Translations under genes and position numbers: made by a program
DNA from: Camellia lanceoleosa
Lineage: Eukaryota > Streptophyta > Magnoliopsida > Ericales > Theaceae
Assembly: GCA_025200525.1 (NCBI GenBank)
Contig: CM045761.1
Span: 137,022,223 to 137,086,222, forward strand
Reading direction: 5' to 3'
DNA length: 64,000 nucleotides
Shown here: in pieces, positions 21,201 to 33,640 of the stretch
How the letters are laid out: every line of letters starts with the position of its first letter
Position numbering within the stretch: the stretch's first letter is position 1
Notes under the pieces: model-generated
What the model was told of the DNA's origin: nothing
The model's input: the letters and a program-made list of their open reading frames with translations, nothing else
The model's database searches: none

Positions 21201-21490
21201 TTAAAATTAAGAAAATCAAAAAAATTAGTATGTGATATTAAAACTATCACAAGGCTCCTTACTAAATAAGATGAGGATATAAGATTCTATTTATATGAGT
21301 AAAACAACTCATTTCTTTTCCTTCTTTTCCCGATGTGAAATTATCAAATAAAAGCTAACTAATGGAGATTTTCTTAATTATTTAAAATTAAGAAAATCAA
21401 GAAAATTAGTATGAGATATTGAAACTCTCATAAGGCTCTTCACTAAAAATTCCATTTTCCTTATATAATATATAGATAGATAGATTTGAT
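18240..21490. repeat. Cluster of degenerate dispersed repeats with a GATGTGGGATT core
   Basis: About ten copies of a module lie within 3.2 kb: ATAAGATTCACTTTATATAAG, then GAAACAACTCA, then TTTCTTTCTTTTC, then CGATGTGGGATTATAAAATA. Cores lie near 18344, 18768, 19750, 19918, 19977, 20266, 20455, 20799, 21148 and 21331. Several are followed by AATTGTTTAAAATTAAGAAAATC and TCTCACTAAAAATCTCC. All are diverged and none encodes protein. A Mutator-type MITE at 19033 is inserted in one of them. Confidence 0.7.
19024..19657. mobile_element. Mutator-type foldback MITE with 9-bp target duplication
   Basis: The element body is 19033-19648. Left end GGGCAAATTACACAAATA and right end (reverse complement) GGGTTAATTACACTAATA start inverted arms of about 280 bp that stay alignable almost to the centre. 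It is flanked on both sides by TTAAAATTT (19024-19032 and 19649-19657). A paralogous uninterrupted site at 21035-21043 has this 9-mer once. A 9-bp duplication is typical of Mutator-superfamily elements. No transposase is encoded. Confidence 0.85.
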
Positions 21491-21535
21491 GGAAGTTTCG
21501 AAACAAACTTTAAAAAGTGTTTAATGACAGAATGG

Positions 21536-22858
21536 TGACATGTGGGTTAGATCATAAGGAGTTGAGATTTAGAGGTCATTCTTAAGTAGTTTTACATAGT
21601 AAGGTTTTTTAATCATATAACAGTAAGTCGTATACGTGCACACAAGTAAGGATTCGAACCCATACCCTAAAAATTTGATGCGTTAATTTTAATTACTTGT
21701 AAGTTCACGAGCCGTACAATAATATAATTTAATAAGTGCGAGGTCGAACTCACATAGACTTATGATTTTTAGGAAACTAATAACCATGCTTGTTTCCACT
21801 TTTCAAAAAATATTTTTCAGAAAATTCTACTTTCTTATTTTCCATGTTTTTTTGTTTTTATTGAATTTTTTTAATATTTTAAGCATTTTTTTTACTTTTT
21901 AGACACACCTAACATAAATACACCTAAAAAGTAAAAAAAATTGTTAAAAAAATCTTTTGAAAATTCACTAAATACCAAAAATACAAAAAAAAAATACAAG
22001 AATTCAGTACATTTTTTGTATTTTTATGTATTTATTAATTTTTTAAAATATTTTTTCACAATTTTTTTACTTTTTAGATACATCTAAGTAAGGTCCATCT
22101 AAAAAAGTAAAAAAAATGTTTAAAATTTAAAAAATATTCACTAAAAACAAAAAAATATGAAAACCAAAAAAGTCAAATTTCAAAAAACTTAATCCAGAAA
22201 ACTCAAACCAAAAGTTAAAGAAACCCTAATCTAGTGAACAATTTCTGGTTTGATTGAAATTAAATTTAAAGATGCGATAAATAAATAATTTAAGTAAATG
22301 GTGAATAAACTTATGGATGAATGAAATTAAGGTTGCATAATCCATACTCAAGCATATATAATAATTGATAATATAATCTAAATGGTTTCTTTAATTGATA
22401 ATATAATCTGACATGTGGGTTAGATCATAAGGAGTTGAGATTTAGAGGTCATTCTTAAGTAGTTTTACATAGTAAGGTTTTTTAATCATATAACAGTAAG
22501 TCGTATACACGCACACAAGTAAGGATTCGAACCCATATCCTAAAAATTTGATGCGTTAATTTTAATTACTTGTAAGTTCACGAACCGTACAATAATAGAA
22601 TTTAATAAGTGCGAGGTCGAACTCACATAGACTTATGATTTTTAGAAAACTAATCAATTTCAAAGTTAAAGAAACCCTAATCTAGTGAACAATTTCTGGT
22701 TTGATTGAAATTAAATTTAAAGATGCGATAGATAAATAATTTAAGTAAATAGTGAATAAACTTATGGATGAATGAAATTAAGGTTGCATAATCCATACTC
22801 AAGCATATATAATAAAATATAATAATTGATAATATAATCTGAATGGTTTCTTTAATTC
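21536..22858. repeat. Tandem duplication with an extra 430-bp segment in the first copy
   Basis: 21536-21782 is repeated at 22410-22653 (ACATGTGGGTTAGATCATAA onward). 22211-22400 is repeated at 22663-22858 (AAAGTTAAAGAAACCCTAAT onward). Between them, copy one carries about 430 bp (21783-22208) of AAAAAATA-type low-complexity DNA absent from copy two. No gene. Confidence 0.85.
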
Positions 22859-23613
22859 ACTTCACAACAATATGGAAATTAATCTCAATTATTATGAAAT
22901 CCTTAAGTTTATAATTTGTAAATCCTTCTTTCAAACTAAATCATCATCATTGTATCTAGTCATTATAGATCAATGGTACTTGTGCTTGAAGTCGACTCGA
23001 GGCATCTGAAAATTTTCACTAATATCAATCTACCGAGATTCTATAACTTGAGAAGATCTTTAGAATGTTTGTTTTTAAAGCTTATCGTGCTCTGCCTTGT
23101 GCTATGGAATAAGAAATAGTGGTTCATAACTCTAGATAATTATTAAAATCTTATTTGTCAACTATACATTTTAGTCAAAAAAAAAATCACTATAAGTTGT
23201 CAAATCACTCTCTTTACTTTTTCACACATCTTTTTGTAAAAATTCAAAAAGTTATTAAAATAGTTTGAACGAGTCCTAAATCGTCCAAGAACTTTTTTGT
23301 TATCGAACCATTTTATGTTATCACACAAGGCATTGCAATGTGTAAGATTTTTCATTAATCCTCTTTTTTGGCTCTTTTAGTAAGATTTTCAAATTTGTCA
23401 TAGGTGTGAGCATATGACTTACTGAACGCAGCAGAACTCTTCTTTGTAAAGGAAAAAAGGTACACTTCTTGGTCTTTCTTGTTTGTGTCGTGCTTTATTT
23501 CATGCATTATACACCGTACATTTTTGAGAAAAACATTACTTTATGTAATACTAATTAAAATTGAGGCAGATGTAATATCTCAACAATCATGCTCGAGATG
23601 GATCAAATTTTAA
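22859..23613. other. AT-rich DNA, nothing recognised
   Basis: No open frame, repeat or motif of note. It ends abruptly at the start of LTR-C, at GATCAAATTTTAAG before GCCCCGGGGG. Confidence 0.5.
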
Positions 23614-26600
23614 GGCCCCGGGGGATACTCACTGCGTTAAGCGATTCGGACTCCGGAGATCTCTTTGATCTCAAGTTTCACGAGTGTAATGTGAAACATA
23701 GATGAGAGTCCAGATTTGGCAACTTTTATTGAAAATCCATTTTATTGCAATTTGGTCAAAAATGGACTGCGTCATCAGAACTCAGAGTCGCCACCTAATA
23801 TTTTGGGAAATTAGGAAACCCATGACTCAGTGCCAAGGCCACTGTTCGTCGTAACCAGGGATGCTTGGCTTGGAACCTTAGGTATGAGAGGGGAAGGTCA
23901 ATAATGAGCACCCCCGCTCATCCGATCAAAAGATCGGCCTCTACTAAACCATGATATGACTTTTATTTTCTTTATATGTTTATGTTCTGATTATTTTAGT
24001 AAATCCTAAAATGTACTATGTGAAGCATACAAGTATAGACTAGTTTGCTCAAATTGGAACAATTCAACTTCATGTTTGTTTTCCGAAAAGGGTTTGAATT
24101 TGCCACCTCAAGTGGGCTTAGAGTTTGTGAATTTGCCACTACAAAGTGGGCTTAAAACGTACATTTATCGAATTATTCCAATTCAAACAACAAGCCTTCA
24201 TCCACAGGCATTCATACAGTTTATCACTTAAGTAAATAGCCACATGGTAGGATGCTAAACACAATAAGAAAATCACACACAAATGGGATGCTAAAGCATA
24301 AAAAACTCACAGAGATATCGACGTCCTTCGAACAGCTACAAAACAAAGTTAGTAAAAATATGCATGATCGTATATACAAAATCCTAATGCAATTCACTCA
24401 CGAGATGCACTAAAGATTTGGCTTTTAGAATATGGCATGTGAATCATCTCAAAACATACGATAGCACACAAAATCATGAGATAATCAATTGAAGCATAAA
24501 GATGCAAAATTAGCCAAATCTTATGCATGGATCATGGATGTAAAGTAGGGATATGCATGGCATGTCAGATATATACATACACACAGTTAGGGAAAGCGAT
24601 AAAAAAATGGGATAGAAAGAAGCGGGGTGGGGAATTATTACAAAACTTCAAATATTACAGACCCGAATGAGAGAGATGAGGGAAGAAAAATAAAATAAAA
24701 TAAAACCTCACAACACTCAAAATAAAAATAAAAGAAACAACTTCATCACTGGCACATGTCACTCCTTTTCGCATGTCCTGGGTTCCGCAACATCGCATGA
24801 TTCACATTTTCTAGATTCAAGCGGCAAACCAAGGAACGGATTTGAAATCTGACTAGCATGGCGGGAAATCACTACTGGATGATGTGCAAATTTCCTGAGA
24901 GTGTAGAGAAAGAAAGAGTGACTGTCTCCTCTTCAGAACTTCGGTTTACAATTAATAATTTACATCAACAATTTGAAATATCTCCAGGTGACAAGATCAT
25001 CAATATTTGAAAATCATCATAACAACAGAAAATAAAATCCAAAAAAACTTTAGACAGATCCATGAGACATAAGCACAACACAACTCTTTTTTTTTTTTTT
25101 TTTTTTAAAGCAAACACAACCTTCACATTCTATCTATCTAAAAAAACAAAAAAAACAAAGAACAGGAAATATATATATATATAGAGAGAGAGAGAGAGGG
25201 CCCCGTGGGTGTGTGTTTAGTGAGAGGAGAGAGAGGAGCCCGTGGGTCAGTGGGTGTATCCGATGGGTCTTCCGCCCGTCTGTGCATGGTGTGTGTTGAT
25301 GTCTTGGGTCGAATGGTGTGTGTTAGGTGATCATGGTGATCAAAAGAGAGAGCCGTGAGAGAGTTGGGTTTGGTTGTGAGGTGCCGAGGGTGTGTCTTCT
25401 GCATGGTGAAGTGGTGGGTGGTCTTAGAGAGAGAAGAGGGAGAGAGAGAGAGAGAAAGAGAGAATCCCGTGGGTGTGTGCCGTGTAATCAGTGAGAGGAA
25501 TGCATGGCTGTGTGTGTTGGCGCTGCCGGGTTTGCTCAGTTAGAGAGAGAAGAGAAGTGCCGTGGGTGTGGTGCATGTGTTGTGCATGGGAGCTGGGTGT
25601 GCTTCTCCCTCCCCTCTAACCCGTGTGTCTGTGGTGTCTTGTGTATGAAGTCTGTGTGTATGGAGAGCCCAGCCCCTCAAAACCGTGTGTGGTGTGTTGA
25701 AGCTCAGTGAGAGAGAGAGAGCCGAGGTGGGATGGCTATGATGGTGTGTGTGTATGGGTATGATGTCTTCGAGAGAGGGAAAGGTGAGAGACCCAAGAGA
25801 GATTGAGGGAGAGAGAGCCCGAGAGTGACTTCGGTTTTCCCCCTCCCAGCTGCTGATCATGGTGGGTTGGTGCCGATGGTGGCAATGGAGCCGTGAGGAG
25901 AGAGAGAAGAGAGAGAGAGAGAGGTTGGTCCTCCTCTCCTCCTCCATGTGTGTGTGTGTGTGTGTGTGTGCAGTGTGTGCGTGTGTCCAGGTGTATCCCC
26001 CCGTGTCTGTGTGTATAGTGTGTATGTGTTGGGTGGTGATGGGTGTACTGGTGTGTGTTAGTGAGAGAGGGGAGAGAGTTGGGTTTGTGTGTGCATGGTG
26101 ATATGAAAGGTGGGTGTATGCATGGTCTCCCTCTCCCGGCCGAGAGGGAGAGAGAGTTAGTCCATCTCCTTTGTGGTCTCTCCCGTGTGTGTGTATCTCA
26201 ACCTCCTCCGCTATGCACCTCAATGGTCTGTGTGTATATATGAGCTGTGTGTGGTGTATATGCTGTGCACCGTGTGTGTCATGAGTGTATGTGCTGGGTG
26301 TCTTCTCCCTTTTCTTCCTCTCAAATCTGCACCCCTTATAATATACTCCACTACAACCTCATCATGCTATCCATACACACCTTGGTCACCCCCTTTTCTT
26401 TTTTTAATTAGCAACAAAACACACACACACCCCCACCTTGCTGTCAAATATTCTCTCTTTACAAAAACAATAGCCTGCACCACCACAACAACCTAATCAT
26501 ATAGAGTCCACCCAAAAACCCATCATCGCAATGTCCCAAACACAAACCCCATTATCATGACCAAATATTTCATTTTTGTTTTTATTCTTTTCTATTTTTC

Positions 26601-26923
26601 TATTTTGTTTTTATTAGTTTCTATTTTTGTATTTTGTTTTTATCAGTTTTTTTTTTATTTTTTTCTATTCCTAAAATACACCACCTCAAAATATGTACAC
26701 ACACATCAAATTACATAAAAATATATAAAATTATAAACGCTACTAATTAATAAAATATTAATGATATAAAATAATTTGACCAAAATGAGTGAGGTTTGGG
26801 AGTAAAGTTTCAATTTTATTTTTCGGCTGAGAAATTCATAAAATGGCACATTCTAATTTTCATCAGCGGGTGGTCAAAAGAAAACGCCTAAGTCTTAGGG
26901 CTGGTCAAAATGGAGTGTCTACA
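23614..26923 (-). mobile_element. LTR-C, nearly full-length Tat/Ogre-type LTR
   Basis: At about 3.31 kb this is the longest copy. The terminal TGTAACA and the PBS are missing at its left end, where AT-rich host DNA begins. The right end is the normal TGTCTACA joined to the PMT exon. U5/R covers about 23614-25170, the (AT)n(AG)n lies at 25170-25200, and the GT/GA-rich U3 follows. It shows the LTR before the deletions seen in copies D and E. Confidence 0.85.
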
Positions 26924-27117
26924 GCCAGGTGGGCATGTTTATATTCGTGACACTGACATTGTTATCAAAGAACTTAAAGATCTTGCAGTTGCCATGGGAT
27001 GGGAGACTTTATTATTTGACACCATTGAGGGACCCTATGGTTACCAGTAAGCTTGTGTTCGGTGCAAAGCCTGTGTAATGCAATCGTTTGATAAAAATTG
27101 ACATTTATTATATGTAA
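26919..27117 (+). pseudogene. PMT last-exon fragment (unit C), frameshifted
   Basis: Same exon as at 2159. An extra T in GGTTACCAGTAAG creates an early stop after EGPYG, and further small changes follow. The 5' junction with the LTR is identical to the other units. Confidence 0.75.
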
Positions 27118-27860
27118 GGACCTTTTAGATTCTTACTGATCCGCTTGAATTACATTTTAGATTCTTACTGGTCCGCTTGAATTACATTCATGGCTTTGAA
27201 GTGTCAAAAATAACCAACGATGACTATTTCTAAATAATAAGAGATAAAAAATAATTGACCTAAATCACATGGATAAAACAGATTTTGCCTTAATTTGTAA
27301 TAATAAAAATAATAAAATAAAAGATTCAACTGGTCCTTGCTCCCTAACGCAATAATCAGACATTTATTGTGTTCACACTATGTGTGCCTTTATATAGCAA
27401 TCAAAACAAAAACACTACAGAAAAAGATTTTGTACTGGAAAATCAAAAAGCAGAAAACGAAATCGCTCATTCTCACTCTTAAACTCTCTTTCTTATTTTC
27501 TCTGGTCTCTCTCTCTATATATATATATATATGTGTGCATTCAGCTCCTATTTTCAGGATTTGAGAGTTGATAATAATTTTGGAAAAATGACAGTTCGCC
27601 TAGGTAAACTAGTAATCTAGTGTCTGATCAAGTCAAGAGCCTTGCTCACCTAGCTTAGTCATGCATGATTTTCATGCTTATTTTTTAAGTTTGAACTCAA
27701 ATACTATTTTTCTGATAGGTGAGACGGACTCGCCTAGGTTGATCTCGAATTGATCAAGCTCTTTCTCATTTGCTAAAAAAAGATTTAAATTATGTTTATA
27801 TTTGCCACTCATTTATAAAGTCAGTGATTATATCTCAATGGATTGTTGTACTAAAGTTAT
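27118..27860. other. PMT 3' flank (unit C), no gene
   Basis: Copy of 2354-3100, including the 36-bp duplication and (CT)n(AT)n tract (27505-27535). Very similar to unit A. Confidence 0.6.
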
Positions 27861-29208
27861 TGAAAATTGGACTTATACGCTTACGCGAAGCCGGTTTGAA
27901 AATTGGACTTATACGCCTGACGCGAAACCGGTTTGAAAAGTGGACTTATACGCCTGACGCGAAGCCGGTTTGAAAAGTGGACTATTACGCCTTACGCGAA
28001 GCCGGTTTGAAAAGTGGACTTATACGCCTGACGCGAAGCCGGTTTGCAAAGTGGACTTATACGCCTGACGCGAAGTCGGTTTGAAAAGTGGACTTATACG
28101 CCTGACGCGAATCCGGTTTGAAAAGTGGACTTATACGCCTGACGCGAAGCCGGTTTGAAAAGTGGACTTATACGCCTGACGCGAAGCCGGTTCGAAATTT
28201 GGACTTATACCGACGCCAGAGCGGTTTGAACATTGACTTATACCGACGCGTTCGAATTTGGACTTATACGCCTTTACGCCGGTTTAAAATTTGACTTATA
28301 CCGACGCGGTTTGCCATTGTAGTGGACTTATACGCGTACGCCGTCGATTTGTACTGGACTTATACGCCACGCCGCCGGTTTGTAATTGGACTTATACGCC
28401 TTCGCCGGTTTGTAGTGGACTTATACGCCGACGCCGGTTTGTAGTGGACTTATACGCCTTACGCCGGTTTTTGTAATTGGACTTATACGCTGACGCGAAG
28501 CCGGTTTGTAATTGGACTTATACGCCTGACGCGAAGCCGGTTTGAAAAGTGGACTTATACGCCTGACGCGAAGCCGATTTGAAAAGTGGACTTATACGCC
28601 TGACGCGAAGCCGGTTTGAAAAGTGGACTTATACGCCTTACGCGAAGCCGGTTTGAAAAGTGGACTTATACGGCTTACGCGAAGCCGGTTTGAAAAGTGG
28701 ACTTATACGCCTTCGGTTTGAAAAGTGGACTTATACGCCTGACGCGAAGCCGGTTTGAAAAGTGGACTTATACGCCTTACGCGAAGCCGGTTTGAAAAGT
28801 GGACTTATACGCCTTACGCGAAGCCGGTTTGAAAAGTGGACTTATACGCCTGACGCGAAGCCGGTTTGAAAAGTGGACTTATACGCCTGACGCGAAGCCG
28901 GTTTGAAAAGTGGACTTATACGCCTTACGCGAAGCCGGTTTGAAAAGTGGACTTATACGCCTTACGCGAAGCCGGTTTGAAAAGTGGACTTATATCACGC
29001 CGTGGCCGGTTTGAAAAGTGGACTTATACGCCGCCTTCTGGCCGGTTTGAAAAAGTGGACTTATCGCTACCGAAGCCGGTTTGAAAAGTGGACTTATACG
29101 CCTTACGCGAAGCCGGTTTGAAAAGCGGACTTATACGCCTTACGCGAAGCCGGTTTGAAAAGTGGACTTATACGCCTGACGCGAAGCCGATTTGAAGAGT
29201 GGATTTAT
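27861..29208. repeat. 37-bp minisatellite array, about 36 copies (unit C)
   Basis: Same monomer as unit A. An irregular block lies at 28190-28480 with regular monomers on both sides. The first and last monomers match those of unit A, so the arrays changed size internally. Confidence 0.95.
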
Positions 29209-29828
29209 GCAATGTAATGCAATGTCTTGAAATGCTGACTATGTTTGCAACTTTCCCTATTCTCCAACAGGGTGACAGACTAGGTTGGTTCAGTCTCCAG
29301 AGTTGAGGCGCATACAAGATATCTCAACCTATGGGGCTACCATACAGATTTCAAGCCGGGGATACACCCCTGGGTATTTAAACCAGGCTTTAGTCTCGGA
29401 AATCCCGAACCTTTTGCGTTCTAGGCATCGCCATTCGAACTCTAGTTTCCACCGTCTCAGTTGATCTCCTAGGAACTCATTGGAAACACAGGCAGGATAA
29501 TACACAAATATTTACATATAAATACACACATATATGTACATATACAGATAGATATATACAGATATATACGCAGACATATACAGTATATATACATGTATAT
29601 ACGACACAGACATATACGGACCTATACACAAACATATACGGATATATACACAGATATATATACGGAGATATACACAGGTTATACACAGGTGGGGAATATT
29701 CTGTTTGGCTGCCGTCAGTGGGAAGATGCCGTTATTGAGAAGGCATATTCTGTTTGCTGACGTCAGCACACACATGCAAAACACGCAAAAAGAAAGGAAA
29801 AACACAAAATGCATGGACATGGGACACG
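29209..29828. other. Spacer with TA-rich tract and TGACGTCA palindrome (unit C)
   Basis: Copy of 4223-4828. The TGCTGACGTCAGCA palindrome is at 29755-29768. The TA tract is longer by a GATAGATATATACA insertion shared with units D and E. Confidence 0.6.
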
Positions 29829-30412
29829 GGGTGTCGAACCCCTGACCTCAAGCTCGGCCTCCGAGTCCTTAACCACTGAGCCACATCACTCTTGTGACAA
29901 CATAGACAAACAAATATATATATACTATACAAGACATATATATACATAAAACCAAAACAAACCAAAAGAAATACTCAATGTGGGGTTCGAACCCCTGACC
30001 TCAGGCTCAGCCTCTCACTCTTCAACCACTGGGCCTAACCATTGAACCTAAGCCACTCGCGTGACAGAAACGATTCAAACAAATATATATATATATATAT
30101 ATATAGGTACACAAGACATATATACATCAAAAACCAAAACGAAAACAAAACAAAGACAAACTCGATGTGGGGTTCGAACCCCTGACCTCGGGCTCAGCCT
30201 TTCAATCCTTAACTCACTGGGCCAAACCACTGAACCCAAGCCACACATGTGACTCAAATGTTCAAACAAATATATAAGACACATGTATACATAAAATGAA
30301 AACAAAACAAAATACTCAATGTGGGGTTCGAACCCCTGACCTCGGGCTTAGGCTTTCTGAATCCTCAACCCACTGGACCAAACCACTGAACCCAAGCCAT
30401 ACTTGTGACATA
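29829..30412 (-). repeat. Four tandem tRNA-like Pol III heads (unit C)
   Basis: Copy of the unit A array with all four B boxes intact (first at 29830-29840). A TATATA run between copies two and three is longer here. Confidence 0.7.
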
Positions 30413-30806
30413 AATGTTCCAAACAACACCTATATTACATAGCTATACAATATATATACATATATGCATACACAACTCTCCGCTGCCTCTCTTCTTTTTG
30501 ATACACGCTTTGACACGAGGCCCAGCTTTTGCATTAGCTGGCCGACAAAAGTAGGCCTCGATTTGCGGGCTCTCCTCGACTCTCTCCCTCCTTTGTCTTT
30601 CTCTCTCGTCTTCTTCTTCTCTTCAGTATCGGCCTTCTTCTTCTTAACCATTCTCTTCTTCTTCTCCTTCTCCATTACTCTTCCATCTTCCTCCTCCTTC
30701 TTCTTGTTCTTCCATCTTCCTCCGCCTTCTTCTTTTTTCTCTTCTGTTTTCTGCCACTCTTCTCAGGATCGCCTTCTTTCCTCTTTCTTTCTTTCTTCTC
30801 TTATAC

Positions 30807-31318
30807 ATGGCTTCTCGCCTCTCTCTCTATTTCCTGATCTTAATAATCCATCGAGCTCTTTCGGGCCAAGTGCCCTACTCACTCATCCCAGCCTTCCCAC
30901 CTTATGCTTGAGCAAGTGATGGTCGCCAAATCGATATTGATGCTAACCACCTCACGCTGAAGTCGTGCATGGAGACAGTGGCGGCGGTCACCAACCTGTC
31001 TCACCGCGTGCAAAATAAGGCGTGAGGGGTATCAGGCCAACGCCCAACTGTCTCTCCTCCCCGGCATGTATAGAGATGCACGGCGTAGATTTGTGTCTTG
31101 AAGGCCGAGAACAAGGAGTCAAGGTGAAAACAAGGAGCCGAAAAGGCACTCCACCTCTATGGCCCGATTGGGCAATCTTCGTACCTCGCCTTTTGATGGT
31201 CGGGAGCCGACTCTGGCGGAAGCACTGTGGTGGTTCTCGGTGAGACACTGGAGCAGGGCCTTCGAAGGCTAACGACAAAAAGAGGAAGAGTTCGGCGACG
31301 GAGGAGCCGAGTAAGTGA
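30807..31318 (+). pseudogene. Orphan coiled-coil ORF, frameshifted copy (unit C)
   Basis: Aligned to the intact copy at 5803, the start context TTATACATGGCTTC is kept. Several 1-3-base deletions (for example in GCTTCTCGCC, GTGCCCTACTC and GGAGTCAAGGTG) break the frame repeatedly. Many losses fall at CTG/CAG/ACT triplets, so sequencing error is a real possibility. Confidence 0.6.
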
Positions 31319-31369
31319 AGTTGGCCTGTGGCTGGCACCGGCGAAGAAGGAGAAGAACAAGATCCCCCC

Positions 31370-32270
31370 TTTTTTTATTTCTCTCTCTTTTTTTGTTTTT
31401 TGTTTTTTTTTTTTTTTTGTATTTCTGGTTTTCTTTTTTTTTCTGTATTTTCTGGTTGTTTTTTTGTTTTTTTTTGTTTTCTGTTTTTTTGTTTTTTTTT
31501 TTTTTTTTTTGAGTTTCTGTAATCGGAGATGTCCTCCCTTGACTGTAATAAAATCAGTTTCTTTTTTTTTTTTTTTGCTCATCAATGGCGTGACTGGCAT
31601 ATCATTTTGAACTTGAAAACATTTTTGTTTGATTGAATTTGAGAGTGATTGAATTTTGAACTATAAATTGAACATTGATTCTATACTGACCTGAATAAAA
31701 AATGACTTAACAAAAGAAGAACGAAGCAAAACAATCCAAACACACTTATATACATTGACTAGTATAAATACACCGACTGGTATAAATATACTGACTGGTA
31801 TGAAAGGAACACACTTATATAAACTGACCGTATGAATACCGATTGGTATAAATACACCGACCGTATGAAGACACACGGATGTACATTGACGAGTTGACTC
31901 GGCGGGAGAAGATAGAATCACCGACTCAACTATGCCCCTAATTCACTTTGTCTTGATTTTTTTTTTTTTTTGAGTTTTTTTGTAAAAATGTTTTGATCAA
32001 CATGAGAGTTAGATTAGCCTACTTATTCTATTTTCTGGTTCAAATCATGTAAGCTAAATTGTGAGCACTGAAAATTTTCCCTTTTCAAATCCAAAGAATG
32101 GTCCAAGTTTTGCAAAAATGGAACAATTTTCGAGAAAAATTAGTCAGCTTGATTCAAATTAACCAAAACTTATTTTCGCAAATGGCCACTACTCAACTAA
32201 CCTGGAATCAATCATTGAGGTGCATAATCCCAAACCAGATAACCCCGAATTCATTTTGTAGCAACGATGA
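31370..32270. repeat. T-runs and TATA-motif array (unit C)
   Basis: Copy of 6376-7275: T-rich tract to about 31580, 18-bp motif array at 31751-31868 with some motifs shortened, then a second T-run near 31955. No gene. Confidence 0.7.
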
Positions 32271-33640
32271 TAACCGAACCGAGCCGATCCGAATCGAATA
32301 AAACCGAGCAAAACCGAACCGAACTGAACCGCCGAACCGAATCAACTAAACCGAAGTTGAATCGAACCAACCGAATCGAAAGGTAACGAAGATACACCAA
32401 TCAAACACGGATAGGACAACCAAGTCGACTATAGATACACCAATCAAACATGGACGAAATGAATGAGTTGAAAAATTATTAGGGCCGAACTTCGAGATGA
32501 AGCTACCTACGTATCCCAAAGATAGGAATCAGGCCATCGTAGTTCGGGCTAAGGTTCACTCGGGTATTGACACTCTCCTTTTGTGCTCTAACTTTTGCCA
32601 AAGCCGCCCTTTCGGGTTTTCAACCTTGCGAGCTTCTTTTCTTTTTTTTTTTTTCATTTTCATCATTTTTTTTTTCATGTTCATTTTTTATCATGTTTTT
32701 TTTTTTTTCTGCTCTAACTTTTGCCTGGGTCGCCCTTCCGAGTTTTCAACCTAGCGAGCCTCTCAAGGGTTACTTTCATTTTAGCTTGCCCATGTTGATT
32801 GGGTGTGAAATCTCTAGGCCATCTATAAGAATGACTACTACACTTGACCAGTAGATACGATGATGATTGGGTCCAAATTTGCCCCTAGTATTGCCCCTAG
32901 TGTAGTGGATAGGAACTCGACTGTCCTTCAATAATAAAATTCATTCTCTCACATTCTGGGTTTTAACTTTCTAGGCGGTCTTCATTGGGAAACGATTCAA
33001 TTTTAACTCTTTGATCACATCCAACCTTTTGCCCCTAGTTCAAGGGCTCCTTCAAATCTAAATCAGATCTGACCTTCTTGCCCCTAGTCCAAGGGTTGCT
33101 TCCAATCTGAATCACTGGCCCTACATAGTTTTGGCTAAGGTTCACTCGGGTATTGACACTCTCTCCTTTTACGCTCTAACTTTTGCCAAAGCCGCCCTTT
33201 CGGGTTTTCAACCTTGCGAGCTTTTCATTTTTCTTTTTATTTTTCCTTCCTTTTTTTTATTTTTTATTTTTTAGTTTTTATTTTTATTTTTTATTTTTTT
33301 TGTGCTCTAACTTTTGCCTGGGTCGCCCTTCCGGGTTTTCGGCCCAGCGAGCCTCTCAAGGGTGATACTTTATTGCCCTTAGTTCAAGGGCTACCTTCAT
33401 TTCAACTATGCAAGCCTCACACTTTTGCCCTTAGTTCAAGGGCTGTTTCAAATCGAAATCACATTCAACCTTCTTGCCCCTAGTTGAAGAACTGCCTTCA
33501 TTTGAATCACATTATGGCCCCTAGTTCAAGGGCTGTTTCCATTTCGACCTTTATTGCCCCTAGTTTAAGGGTTGTCTTCATGTGAATCACATCATGGCCC
33601 CTAGTTCAAGGGCTATTTCCAATTCGGCTATGCAAGCCTT
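32271..33640. repeat. Pentamer array and leader motif arrays (unit C)
   Basis: AACCG repeats (32271-32395), the four CTAACTTTTGCC blocks, and the CCCCTAGTTCAAGGG motifs (33028-33620), as in unit A. Confidence 0.75.

Noticed and set aside
21650..21720. GGATTCGAACCC as a tRNA T-arm or SINE B box, twice (also 22525)
   Set aside because: No A box at the right distance on either strand; it belongs to the tandem duplication at 21536-22858.
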